From positions 67,415 to 111,542 of the forward strand of contig MNCI01019073.1 of the NCBI GenBank assembly GCA_015680685.1: a DNA stretch of 44,128 nt. The letters run 5' to 3'. Position numbers and translations under genes: made by a program. How positions within the stretch are numbered: position 1 is the stretch's first letter; each line of letters starts with the position of its first letter. Positions 23,215 to 33,900 of the stretch are shown piece after piece. Below the pieces are notes generated by a model. The model saw only the letters and a list, made by a program, of their open reading frames with translations. It was not told the DNA's origin and ran no database searches. Source of the stretch: Gnetum montanum. Taxonomy: Eukaryota > Streptophyta > Gnetopsida > Gnetales > Gnetaceae.

Positions 23215-24029
23215 ATTCTTGAAGATTGGTGGCTTCTTAGAAATCAAAAAAAAAGGAAAAAAATAAAAAGAAGAAAAGTGCCATGAATAAACTCCTCCCT
23301 TGGACAAAATGCTAAGTGATGATACTCCTTGCAATGATGATAGTCTTATGGTTGTCAATCAAAGAGATTAAACAATGCAATGTCATTAGAAAGTGGGTTG
23401 GACTTTGTTTGAATCTTGGAAAAGCAAGGCTAATTATTACTTTAACCATTAATAACACACAATGATTTATTATGCCTATGGTAAGGCACCTCACGTCCCA
23501 ATATCTACAATCCTTTCTAAAATCCATCTCATCTCACTATTCACATGATCATAACTTATGGTTTTATGTAACATAGAGTTATTCTCTCAAATTAGTGGTT
23601 CTAACATGTGTATTTTTCTAAATAGGTATGCATTGCATCAACCCCTTTAGTGCCTAAGGACATTTTTACATGTGGTTATACAAGGGCATTAAGGGCTAGA
23701 GCCCACTTTGGGGAGGACCCACTTGTATAACTATTGTAACTTATACTTGTTTAACACAACCACATCATCTTGAACCTTCCAAGTGCATGTATGTCAATTT
23801 CAAAACCTTCCATTATCATACAACTTATTTGTTCTATATCATGGATTCAATACCCTTTTCTTACATCTTCCAAAACTTTTAATTTCTATGATTTCATTTT
23901 CCAACATTACTAGTGCCCAAATACATATTCTCACTTACCCTAGAACTTTGAAGTCTCCATGAAATCTTCCAATCAATCACAAGGCTTCATTTTCCATGTT
24001 GAATGTCCCCATGAAATGCAATTTTAAAG

Positions 24030-24100
24030 CATTCAATATTAAGTGGGAGTCAATATTGGCTACCCAATATAGGGGTCCATAAAAACTATAAATAGGACCC
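24030..24100 (+). promoter_or_regulatory. Promoter-like region upstream of ORF3 in element A
   Basis: TATAAATA at 24087-24094 lies about 580 bp ahead of the ORF3 ATG. Just upstream are GTCAATATTGG and CCCAATATAGGGG, echoing the CAATATTGGGG and CCAATATTG words that precede the TATA box in this element's own LTRs. The downstream text does not match the LTR, so this is not simply a nested LTR copy. An internal promoter is my inference. Confidence 0.4.
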
Positions 24101-24281
24101 TTGCAATTCTTCAAAAATCATTTTCATCATTTGTAGCTAAGGAAGTTTTTGCATTTTTCTCTCTCGATGAAGAGTGTTGTGCATCCAACTTCCACATGTG
24201 ATATCTAGCTTCATACTACTTCGATTATTGTAGTTTTGAACCTATTTGATCCTAGAGTGTTCAATTTCAGAGGAAAAGGGA

Positions 24282-24300
24282 GGGGGGGGGGGGGGGGGGG
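24282..24300 (+). repeat. 19-base poly(G) tract
   Basis: Nineteen G in a row preceded by GGGA and followed by CGGTG, about 190 bp downstream of the promoter-like TATA box. Such a run can form a G-quadruplex. It could equally be a slippage or base-calling artefact. Confidence 0.8.
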
Positions 24301-24675
24301 CGGTGTGCTTGTGTGGAAAACTTGTATCAATTTTTCAAAATTTGCTATCTCCCTGAAGGTATTATAAGGGTAAGAATGTTGAAAAACTTAAGCTTTTTAA
24401 TGAACAATCAATTGTATGCATGCCAAGATCTTTAATTAACATCCCTAAGGAATCATAATAATCATTATAGGTTATACATAAGGAAAAAGAAGTCAATTGT
24501 GAATGGTTATAAAAGAAGTTAACACTTTGTGTGCATTTTTCTTAAAATGTTTCTAACTCTACAATCACATGAACTAAGAACTTAATGAAACTAAGGACAT
24601 GAGTAATGTATAAACCAATTGATGATAAATGAAAAAAAAACACCTTAGTAACCCAAAATCCTTGATTGATTACAA

Positions 24676-27440
24676 ATGGTCCCAAAAAGAGGAGGACAAG
24701 AAGGACCTTTGCAAGGTACAAGCAAACATTCAAGAGGTGGTAGAGGCCAACTAGAAGAATAAGGCCCACTAGCTGAGCATGAAAAATAGGAGGCCTAATC
24801 ATTTAGCATTCATCAAGAGGCCCCTATTATAGGATAGTTGGTCTACACAAAGGTTGTGGGACCATAGGCTCAAGCACAAGGACAATGCCTCATGTTGTCC
24901 CAATAATGCCTTCAAGCCATCTTAGAGTGATCCATGTTGATCATGGTCATCATGGAAATGAACTTTAGGCCATTCATGGAATTTTTCCCTAAGGAAATCA
25001 CAACTTAACTTCACGCATCACCTTTATGACACATTCTTTTTGAAAGTGGTGAATGGTACCTCAATGAAACGTATTAATTCTGGCATAATAAAGAGGAGGG
25101 CATCACTGTTAACATTTGTGGAACCTCTGTTTCTTTCTTATTCAATGCCATTGCAGAGGCTTTGAACATAGCCAATGTGTGGGGTGGGGGAGCACCAAAG
25201 TAGCATACCTATCCACAAGATTTGAGGTAGAAACAAAGAAGCTACGGCTGAAGTAGCCATATAATAAAGAAGAAAAAATATACAATGAACTAACTCTAGA
25301 AGAGAGAATTTACTTCAAAATTAGCACATACCACCTCTTCCCCACTAAAGGTCTAACTAGGATATCAACATATGTGGCCAGAGGAAGTGTAATCTTGGTG
25401 AAAAAATACAACGCCAACCTTGTCCAACTGTACTTCATGAAAATTCAATGGTAGTTTGAGGAAAGAAAGGTAGGGAAGTCAATACTTCCATTTCCTTGCC
25501 TAATCAAAAAGTTGTGCAAGTGAGCTAGAATCTTGGGTTACACCAATGACATTCCAAGGAGGGCCCAAAAAGCTTCATTCTCTAAGTTGCTCAAACTAGC
25601 AGCACCAAGGAAATACCTTGGTGAACAGCAAAAATAAGAACCAAAAAAGGAGTAAGAGAAAGAACCAAAGAAGGAGCAAAAACAAGAATCAAAGCAACGA
25701 CAAGAGCTACAAGTCCCACCACCACCATCGTAGGATTATAGACCTGCAATGAGCCATTTGTAGCAAATTGTTGAAACTCTCAATTGGGGAAGTAGGGATG
25801 AATTGAACCTCTTCTAAGTCATTGATGTTTCCATTTAGCCTATAGCTTGTAGTGATCCATGAAGGGGATAGATTTCTTTCCAATCAAGAGGAGAAGCCTA
25901 GGGTCATAGTAGATCTCTAGGAATGCCACATCTTTTCAAGTGGTGCTTGAAACTAGAGAAGGTGCCATAGTTGTGGTCATGTAGCACCAAGATGTGGCAG
26001 GCATGATAGAAGTTATAATAGACCACATCAAATAATCCTTTAATGTGCCTGTTGTGCCCCCGGTGGACTTAGTTGGAACTAGAGATGCATAGATGTTAGT
26101 CGAGACTTTGATGACTCCTGTAGCTCATGAGAATGTGCTTGATAGATTGTTGCAGACTAGGTAGGTCATGACAACCCTCTTTGACATCCCTAGTGATGTC
26201 ACTATAGTTCAATCTAATATCATAGCCACCAAAGGAAAACTTGTCATGGTGGAGACTAGGGCAGAGCATGCAAAAGTAGAGGTACACCGATTACAATAAG
26301 AGTTCGTCATCTTGAGGGACGAAAGAAGGGATCCTTCCCAATTCATTATGCTTGAACAGTTCAAGTAGTTTTGGATAGAGCAGCTAGGCCAATTGATTGA
26401 GAAGAATAAAGTAGTTGAATAGGAAAAGAAGATAGCATTCTAGAATACCTTAGTTGCCAAAGCCTAAGCATATGCTCATGCAAAGGCACTAACCATTGCA
26501 CAGGAGGAAAACAAGTAGTTTGCTGCTAACAAGACAAGGTTGACCACCATTGAAAAGCAGAAAAACATCTTAGATAAGAGTATCCAACAGTCAAGGGAGT
26601 AACTAGTAAGGGTTAACCAGAACATAAGCAGATTGGCTAGAAAGAATTGAACCCTCTCAATGGAGGAGGTACACGCTATACATCAGAAGTCTATAATTGA
26701 GATAAGTGCATGCTAGAATGAGGCCTAAAAGGGTGAGAAGTTGAAAGAAAACTTCTGAGACCAAATTGGCATGTACAAGGAAATCAATAAAAAAATCCAA
26801 ATGACAAAGGCTTGCATTAGTTCCATGTTAGCACAAAATCTTAACTAACAACCTATCTTGGATAGGTATGCCTTGGTACACCAAGTGGAAGTGAAAAATA
26901 AGGACTTACAGATTGAGGGGTTGAAGGAGTACATGGTGTTAGTTAACCTTCATTATGCTAACCTAGCCATGTCAATAGTTGGTTATCCTAGAAATGAATT
27001 AGTATAGTAAGTAGCAACCACTTATGCTTTATACGAGAAAGAGTTTTTAGATAGAAAAGATGTTCTACAAAAACTTCATTTGAAAAACTCTAAACTAAAA
27101 ATAATTAAGGCTCACTACCATGGGCAAAGAGATGCAACTTTAGAATTAGCTAGAAGATTAATAGATTATCATGAATTAAGAGAAAAGGCCAAGGCTTTTG
27201 AGAAAGAACAGAGGTAGTTCGTGGTGTGGTATGTGAAGGCCAATTAGATGTTCCCGCAACTATCATGTCCATGGGATGTACCAACTTCAGCACACATTGG
27301 ATCATTAGCCTAGATGGTAAATGACCTAAGAAAAAAGGAGGAGAAGTTGCAAGCATGCCTAAATCATTACAAATTCTAGAAGCCTACGGAAGCTACCAAG
27401 GGAAGAGCCACCACCTTCAAGAACTATATAGCTTCCCCAA
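24676..27440 (+). pseudogene. Element A ORF3: transposon-domain plus coiled-coil protein relic
   Basis: The putative start is MVPKRGGQ at 24676. Near 25299 the text ERIYFKI, then TYHLFPTKGLTRISTYVARG and LPFPCLIKKLC resembles the plant 'putative transposon protein' domain seen in ORFs outside gag-pol of gypsy elements. A Lys/Glu/Gln-rich hinge and a VPPPP stretch follow near 25630-25730. From about 26280 to 27200 the reading is charged and heptad-like, suggesting a long coiled coil. The C-terminal part ends with CPWDVPTSAHIG (27266-27301), which element C keeps as CPWDVPILAHIG. Many TAG/TAA stops, often where a Gln or Trp codon would fit, break the frame. Intact length would be near 900 residues. 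Its role is unknown; Athila relatives carry an 'env-like' ORF at this place, but I see no clear membrane segment. Confidence 0.6.
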
Positions 27441-27591
27441 TTTTGTTATTTTATCATGTCATGTTCATTTATTTTTTGTAAAACACCACTGTAACATGAA
27501 ATAGTTAGTTTATGTGTCTATTAGAGTTAGTAAATAATCCCATACCTTCCCAATATTTTGTAAAGAACTTGTTCCTCATTTTATCTAACTC

Positions 27592-27622
27592 GAGGACAAG
27601 TTTTCATTCAATCGTGGGTGTA
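27592..27622 (+). promoter_or_regulatory. 3' end of element A internal region, worn polypurine tract
   Basis: GAGGACAAG, then TTTCATTCAATCGTGGGTGTA, lies just before the 3' LTR start TGATGAGACATG. The corresponding site of element C (40500-40533) reads AAGGACAAGG, then TTTCATTCAATTGTGGGGGTA. The GTGGGGGTA piece is the likely plus-strand priming site. Confidence 0.5.
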
Positions 27623-28426
27623 TGATGAGACATGTTTTGGTAGGGCTCTGATATTAAAGCTGTGTTATTGGGTATCCAATATTGGGGCACAACCTCCAAT
27701 GTTGGGGATCCAATATTGCCTCATCCATGCTAGCCTATAAATACAACACTTGGGGTGCATAGTTTGGATATAAATTTTATAGATTTTAGAAATAGACATA
27801 GAGAAGTTTTGTTAGTTTTTTTCCAATGTATGTCTGTAGTGTGATGTTAAGTGATTGTATGACATCCTTATTCAAGTGTGACATACTTGGACATGTTACA
27901 TGTTCAGCAATCAAGATGAAGGTTACTTCCATCATTGCAGTGTCCCCTTAGCTTTATTATTGTTAATTACCTAATGCTTATTGTTTTTCTTAGTTAGTGT
28001 TTATCATTTATTATTCTTTATTGTTTCTGTGATTAAGCAGAACAAGTATGACTAATTGCGAGTGCTTAAGTGTAATTACTTGGTAACCCTGTAGTGTTAT
28101 CGTTTGGTACTCCTAGTAACGGTATGCTTGGTAATCCCAGCAGTATTTGCAAGAAGTCCAAGGCATGTATAGAAGGTTAGGAATGGATACTCATCACATG
28201 TAGGCTAGTTTAGACTTTACTTTCCGTTCTTAATTAGTTAGATAATTGATTTCCTTATTATCGATAGGAGTAGCATAAGGCTAAAACAACATAAGAATCA
28301 TATGCCTCACTCTGAACTAAACCATATGTAAATAAGCTACCACTAGTCCAAGTGGGAAGACAACGAACTATGATCAAGACATAATGATCTAGATGCCACA
28401 ACTAGTCCCATCCATGAAATTTGACA
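27623..28426 (+). mobile_element. 3' LTR of element A, truncated
   Basis: Starts TGATGAGACATGTTTTGG and parallels the 5' LTR through TATAAATA at 27736 and the GGTAATCCCAG region to GAAATTTGACA, then stops at N (28427). Compared with the 5' LTR about 90 bp are missing, namely the part from CCAAATCATGTGTG to the terminal CA. Clear divergence from the 5' LTR indicates an old insertion. Confidence 0.82.
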
Positions 28427-28474
28427 NTGTCAAATTTCATGGATGGGACTAGTTGTGCATCTAAATCATTATGN
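28380..28474. repeat. Inverted repeat with N bases at its centre and end
   Basis: The 46 bases 28428-28473 are the reverse complement of 28380-28426 with one substitution and one missing base. The arms meet at N (28427) and a second N sits at 28474. A palindromic fold-back exactly bounded by ambiguous bases points to a read-joining or cloning artefact, although a real foldback rearrangement cannot be excluded. Confidence 0.9.
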
Positions 28475-28489
28475 GATTTAGCATTTAGA

Positions 28490-29115
28490 TGCCCCTAACA
28501 TTATTCGGAGTCTTCTGCAGCTAAGGCTTTGACAAACATTTCCCAAAAATAAGCCCATTTGGAAAGGTATCCATCTCGTTCGTTGGATCCTCTCCCCCAC
28601 ACTATCATCATTCTTGTTCCCATGTCTTCAAACACCTTTGGAGCACTTGGCAGGCTTTACATCATTATATAAATTGGACTAATGTCAAGATTAATCCTAC
28701 TCTTCTTTCTAAGCTTTGCCCTGAGTGATTTCCCTGTCACCTGCCCCTCTTTCCATTACAAATGTGAAGGTGGCTACTACTTGGTATTAGAAGGGAGTTA
28801 TTTCCCTTAGTTGTTTCGTCTTGCAGATCAATGGATTTCTTGGGAAGTGTTTGAAAATTTGTATGGGGCTTTCAGACCTATGCACCATTGGTTAGATCAA
28901 GTTTATAATTTCATTCATCAATATGTGTAATTGGACATCTTGATCCAAAGCATTTATCATGGCCTCTAGTGGACTAATGGGTCGAAACTTCTACCTTATA
29001 AGCTGCATGTTCCCTTTCAACTGTTGCATGATTCCTATAGAGTCATTCAATGTTGTAACAGATCTTGGCACAAACAAGATTCTAAGCAATTCTAGATCTC
29101 CCTCTTCAAGGAATG
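28490..29115 (+). pseudogene. LINE family beta, copy 1, 3' portion
   Basis: Translates in pieces as the end of a plant LINE ORF2: HVFKHLWSTWQALHHYINW near 28630, PTLLSKLCPE near 28700 and further Trp-rich text, with stops. It fits as the continuation of the ORF2 cut at 20221. The piece directly following the insertion point (post-RT linker) is not seen, so a deletion or the inverted-repeat junction has removed some LINE sequence. Confidence 0.5.
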
Positions 29116-30040
29116 GCCAACACTATCTGCAATGAATGGCACCACATTATCACATCCAGCACTCTCATCCGTCACCACAGCAACAGCCAGCAACGGTGGT
29201 AGCCATGGCTCTTCATATTGGATGTGCAGGCCGGAGCTCTCCAGATCTTGGACCCCACCTCATCCACCTACCTGCCGCCACTACCAGTATCTACTACACT
29301 ATCCGGCGCTTATGGCAAGGGCGTGCGGGTAGTTGTCGACGATCTCGATTTACTTTTCAAGATCGCCAGCGACCGCTTCTGGCACGGCTGGGTCTTGGTG
29401 CGTGGGCTGCAATGGCACGACACGCCTCTAATGCGATGGTGGCGAACTCCGGCAGGGGCAGGGGTAGGGCCAGTCGACTCATGTGGGCATGCTTCCACAT
29501 GGGAGTCCGTCGCAGGGGCACCGTGAGAGCCGTGTGGCTGCCGGACGATGATGGACTCGTGCCACGGATGCTGTCGCTCGTCGGCGGAACAGCGCTGGGG
29601 CTCCTCATCGTCAGCCTCACCGTCGAAGAGGGCATCTGTAGAGCTTTGCTATGGCAGCTTCCGGATGCCTCGAACATGGACATGGAGTCCGGTGACGATG
29701 TGAAGGCGGAGCTTATGTGCGAGATGCCACGTAGCATGACGGCCTCCGTGGTTGGACTGCCGTTGGATTTGACATGATACTCGTTCTTGTGCATGGGCAG
29801 TGACGATCTGCTTTTCTTTCATAGTGATGGTACCTATATTTTGGCTCTGTGCCACCTTCCCACTCTCCGTTGGTCTGCCTTCACCGTGGATGCCATCATC
29901 CCCGTCGATGCCAGTGACGGCAATGGCAGGGCCTTCCGTAGGAGTGAAGTTATAGCGTGTCTATCCTCCAAAACCGTCCTCTGTGCCCCCGTCACGCTTG
30001 ATCAAGTTTTTTCCTCGTTGGCCCACCACTGAAATTTTCA
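29115..30040 (+). pseudogene. Isolated GC-rich gene fragment, unknown F-box-associated-like protein
   Basis: This block is strikingly GC-rich and CpG-rich against AT-rich surroundings. In frame from 29218 it reads ALQILDPTSSTYLPPLPVS and GKGVRVVVDDLDLLFKIAS. A frame change around 29470-29510 leads to RRGTVRAVWLPDDDGLVPRM, LSLVGGTALGLLIVSLTVEE and ICRALLWQLPD. One TGA (29775-29777) interrupts, and the same frame continues with SFLCMGSDDLLFFHSDGTYI and LRWSAFTVDAIIPVD to a stop at 30030-30032. The style (LDP-T-LPPLP, then repeated strand-like segments) resembles plant F-box-associated or DUF1618-type proteins, but I cannot name it. It has no visible introns, which fits a processed or captured copy. 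One frameshift and one stop suggest a fairly recent pseudogene; a foreign or mis-joined piece is the alternative. Confidence 0.55.
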
Positions 30041-30059
30041 CCGCTACCAAAACGTCCTG

Positions 30060-30902
30060 ACTGTCGAGCAGTAGTTAAGATTCAAGTTTTTAGGGGTCAA
30101 AAATTAAGATTCCTGTATTGCCTTTGCCTATACAAATCATTGTTATCCATATTCATAATCAGAAGGAGTGTTTGAAAATCTATTATTGATGTTGAAAATT
30201 AAATCTCTTATAGTTTCTTTTCCCTAGAGTTAGAATATTTTCCAAAATGCTCAGAGTAGAAGTCATTGAGTGTACAGATCTTTATTCAAGCACTGTTGTA
30301 CTTGAGCATGACAGTGTGTGCGATAATAAAGATGAGCTTTCAAATCAAACCTTGCAGAACCTTGGCTAGCTTAAATATTTTATTCATGCATTTAATGTTT
30401 TATGCAATTTCATTTAATATTGCCAAGTAATTAAGCTAAAGTAAGATAGTTGGATTAAACAACAATTAATTAATCACATAAGTACGACTACTTCAAGCAT
30501 GTGCATAACACTTGGTAATCCCAGCAATGCTTAACGTTTGATAACCCAGCAATGTTATATGTATTCAGAATGTGTATGGAAAGTGGGATTGGATGCTTAT
30601 GTTAGGATAGTTAGTTATTAATTAGCAAATAGATTAGTTAAAGTGGTCCACAAATTGAGTTTCAACTTGTTGTTAATTATAGATGAATAAAATATAAAAT
30701 AATAAAAATCATGTGCCTAAATTACACTTAACCATACAACTAAGCTTCACAAGTGTAGTTGGGAAGACAACGATTATCACAGTTAGCTTTCATGTCCTAG
30801 AACTTGTGTACTTAGGAACTTAAGGTCTGTAGAATTTGACTAGATTATGCATAAACACTTTTGATTCATATGGTTGGATGTAGGGGTATCTCAACACTCA
30901 TC
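30060..30902 (+). mobile_element. LTR-like 5' end of element C
   Basis: The right half (about 30460-30900) is related to the element A LTR: AAGTACGACTA, CTTGGTAATCCCAGCAA, AAGTGTAGTTGGGAAGACAACG and TTTTGATTCATATGGTTGG appear in the same order. It ends at CACTCATCA near 30903, followed by a worn primer site (TGGTGGATGCCACCACCAAGG). The left boundary is not seen; 30060-30360 may be LTR or unrelated. It does not visibly match the LTR start at 40534, so pairing of the two as one element is not proven. Confidence 0.5.
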
Positions 30903-30999
30903 ATGGTGGATGCCACCACCAAGGCAACAATACCCTCATAGGCAACTAGATCCATATGGGCACTGTGTTTAGCAACCAATATCTCTATGTGACTCTTCT

Positions 31000-33900
31000 A
31001 GTCATGTTTCTTTTTAGTGTCACTACTACCCTTCAAAGTATTACAAAACTCATGCTCCATCTACTAGAGGGGAAATCCCATATCCCCATCCTCCTCCTCA
31101 TCCTTTAGCACATGCTGCACCACCCTTAACCTAATTACCGCCTGGTCCATCCATGTAGGTCAAAATTCTTGTGTAGCCATAGTAGCATAATGCTACCAGG
31201 CCGTTAACTTATAGCCGACTCCTTAGTTGAGAGGTTTACAACCTAGATCTTGTAAAAAATCATTCTTCCAAACCAATTTCCCTACTAAGCCCTCACCTAC
31301 TTATGTAGCTAGTCACCTTGTATCTCCTTCATCCTCTACATCCATTCCTTTTAAGAGCCCTTCAAACCAAACACCTTCCAAGATTCACATAGTTATGTTA
31401 ACCCACATTGTATCTAATTGGATTAAGCCTAGAAACCTTCCTAGGAAAACAATTGATCCTGGAAGTCCTCTCATCTATTCACAAATTTTTGGGAAAGAGC
31501 CATGCAAGGCTCTTCTTGACTCAAGTTCTATAGTTAATTTGATTTCTCATGAAATGTACAATGTTTGGAACCTGCCTCTACTCAAGAAGAGCAACATCCA
31601 TTTAGAATTGGTAGAAGATATTATGACCATTGTTTGTGGATGGTCTTATCCTATCAATTTTCTAGTAATCAAAGTTAAGAACTACGAGGGGGATTTTGCA
31701 ATCATTAGGAAGAGGACATGGCTAAGTACTGTTGATGCAAAAATAGGCATAAGGGATCTTTCCCTGAAAATCTCCAACAAAAATATATTTAAAAAGATCG
31801 AGAAAAAATGAGTTCCATGCATTATGTATAGTGATACAGGGTGCAACTACATGCAGAAACTTTGGCTTGTGAAAAGAGCATCCATTTTTTCATACAAGTA
31901 GTGTACAAATAAGACAAATATTCAAAGGTAGCTGTACATAATAGCCACAAAATAGGAGGTTACCCAGTGGTTGACAATTGATCTTGAAAGTGGCACACTT
32001 TGCATAGAACCTACTGAAAGCTTGACATGTGCCTATGTTAAAGGCATGGATGAACTGGAGCAAGTTCATCACCAACTCTCTAATAATGCAAATGATGATA
32101 TCTATTGGGAAGAGTTGGAAATCCTTGAAAATTTTAAACAAGAGCCCTTAGAGTTGAAAACTCTACCTATCAGCATGGAGTATGCATTTTTGAAAAATGG
32201 CAAACTAGTAATCATCAATGCCAATCTTGCTCCTAAACAAAAATGGATACTATTGAGGGTGGTCAACAAATGGCCAATACCTTTGCTTGGTCATATCCTA
32301 AACTCACAAGGATTGATCTTAAGATATGCTAGCATCATATCTACACTAATCTGGCCATGAAGACAAAAAAGCAACCACAGTAGTAGTTGAACATTAAATT
32401 GAAGCAAATCGTCAAAGAGAAAATCAAACAACTCCTCAAGGTAGGGTTTATCTATCCCACTGTGGATAATGAGTGGATTACTCCACTCATGATTGTGCCA
32501 AAGAAAGGTGGCAAGTGATGGATCTGCATTGACCTCCAGTTATTGAATATGGCAACATTCATAGATCACTTTCTATTGCCATTTATGGATTAAGTGTTGG
32601 ATACTATATCTAGGCATTGCTATTACAACTTTTTGGATACTTATAGTGGCTATAATCAAATCCATATTGCACCAGAGGATTAGGCCAAAATAGCATTCAT
32701 GAGTTCCTAAGGGATGTTTGGATATTGAAAGGTGCCTTTTGATCTATGCGATGCTCTTGCAACATTCCAACACTTGGCCTTAAGCATTTTTGGTAATAGA
32801 TTTCTAGTAGGGTGGAAGTCTTCATAGATGACTTCTCCACCTATGCCACCACATTTGAGCAAGCCTTGGACTACCTTGAGAAACTGCTTAAAAGGTGTGG
32901 GGAGGCAATTCTTTGGTTCAATTAGTAGAAGAGCCAATTGATGGTCCAGGAAGGCATTGTACTACAGCACAAAATTTCTTAGGCAAGGATTGAGGTGGAT
33001 CTTAAAAAGACAAGGATCATCCAAGGAATAACTAGCCAACTATAAACTATTAAAGATGTTTAGTTATTCCTTGGACATGCTGGCTACTATCAACATTTTA
33101 TAGAGATTTTCTCTAAGATCGTAAAATTGTTGGTTGAGCTTACAAAGAAAGATGCTCCATTCATCTGGACCAAGGAATGCGAAAATGCATTCAAGAGCCT
33201 TAAGGAGAGGCTTGTATAGACTCCAATTCTACAAGTACTTGACTAGTCTAAACTATTTCATATAATGAAAAATGCATCAAATTATGCCTTGGGAGCTATG
33301 CTTATGCAAATGGACAACAAGAACTGTCCATATTACATTTATTGTGCAAGTTGAAGCATTGTGCATGCACAAGTAAATTACACCACAACAAAGAAAGAAC
33401 TAATGGTGATGGTGTATGGTCTAGAGAAGTTCAGGCACTACGTGCTTGGATACAAGTGTTTGTGCAAACCAACCACAGTGCCACTTTCTTCCTCATGAAT
33501 AAGGTAACAGTCAACCCTCATATCATATGTTGGTTGGTGATCTTGTAGGTGTTCGATCTTACAATGGTAGATTAAAAGGGAACTGAGAATGTGACTACTG
33601 ATAACTTGTCTTGGTTATGATGGGATAATAAAGAGGAGGAGAGCCTGCTCTCTGACCAATTTTCTTATAAACTTCTCTTTATAGGTGCAATAAATGAACA
33701 AGTTCTTAATGAACCAAAATGCTATGATGGCTTCTCACTTATCTTCTCACTCAATAAATGCCACAAGATCTAGACTATAGGAAGAAATAACAGTTTCTTC
33801 ATTAGGCCAAATGCTTCCTGGAAATCAACAGACATTTACAAGGTGTATGTTGATGGCCTAGTTCATGGATGTGTACTTGATGCCAATCAACTATGCATTC

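Larger units (their letters stand above)
22600..24675 (+). other. Element A spacer between gag and ORF3
   Basis: About 2 kb with no supported coding frame, placed where Athila-like elements have the pol-to-ORF3 region. It contains two copies of a 20-base motif shared with element C, a TATA-box region near 24087, and a 19-base poly(G) run. The rest shows only AT-rich text and pieces of poly(A) near 23250-23275. Confidence 0.55.
20222..28426 (+). mobile_element. Element A: Athila-like Ty3/gypsy LTR retrotransposon lacking pol
   Basis: Two related LTRs in the same orientation (20222-21039 and 27623-28426) flank about 6.6 kb. Order: 5' LTR, primer site, gag relic, long non-coding spacer, ORF3, purine-rich stretch, 3' LTR. 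No protease, RT or integrase text was found between gag and spacer, so as it stands it is non-autonomous. It sits within LINE beta ORF2. The 3' LTR is cut short at an N base and an inverted repeat, so its outer end and the target duplication cannot be checked. The Athila link rests on the primer site type, the ORF after pol position and similarity to element C. Confidence 0.75.

Noticed and set aside
29357-29794. 145-codon minus-strand frame over the GC-rich fragment
   Set aside because: Long frames arise easily in GC-rich DNA; the plus-strand reading shows more protein-like text and consistent continuation past 29777.
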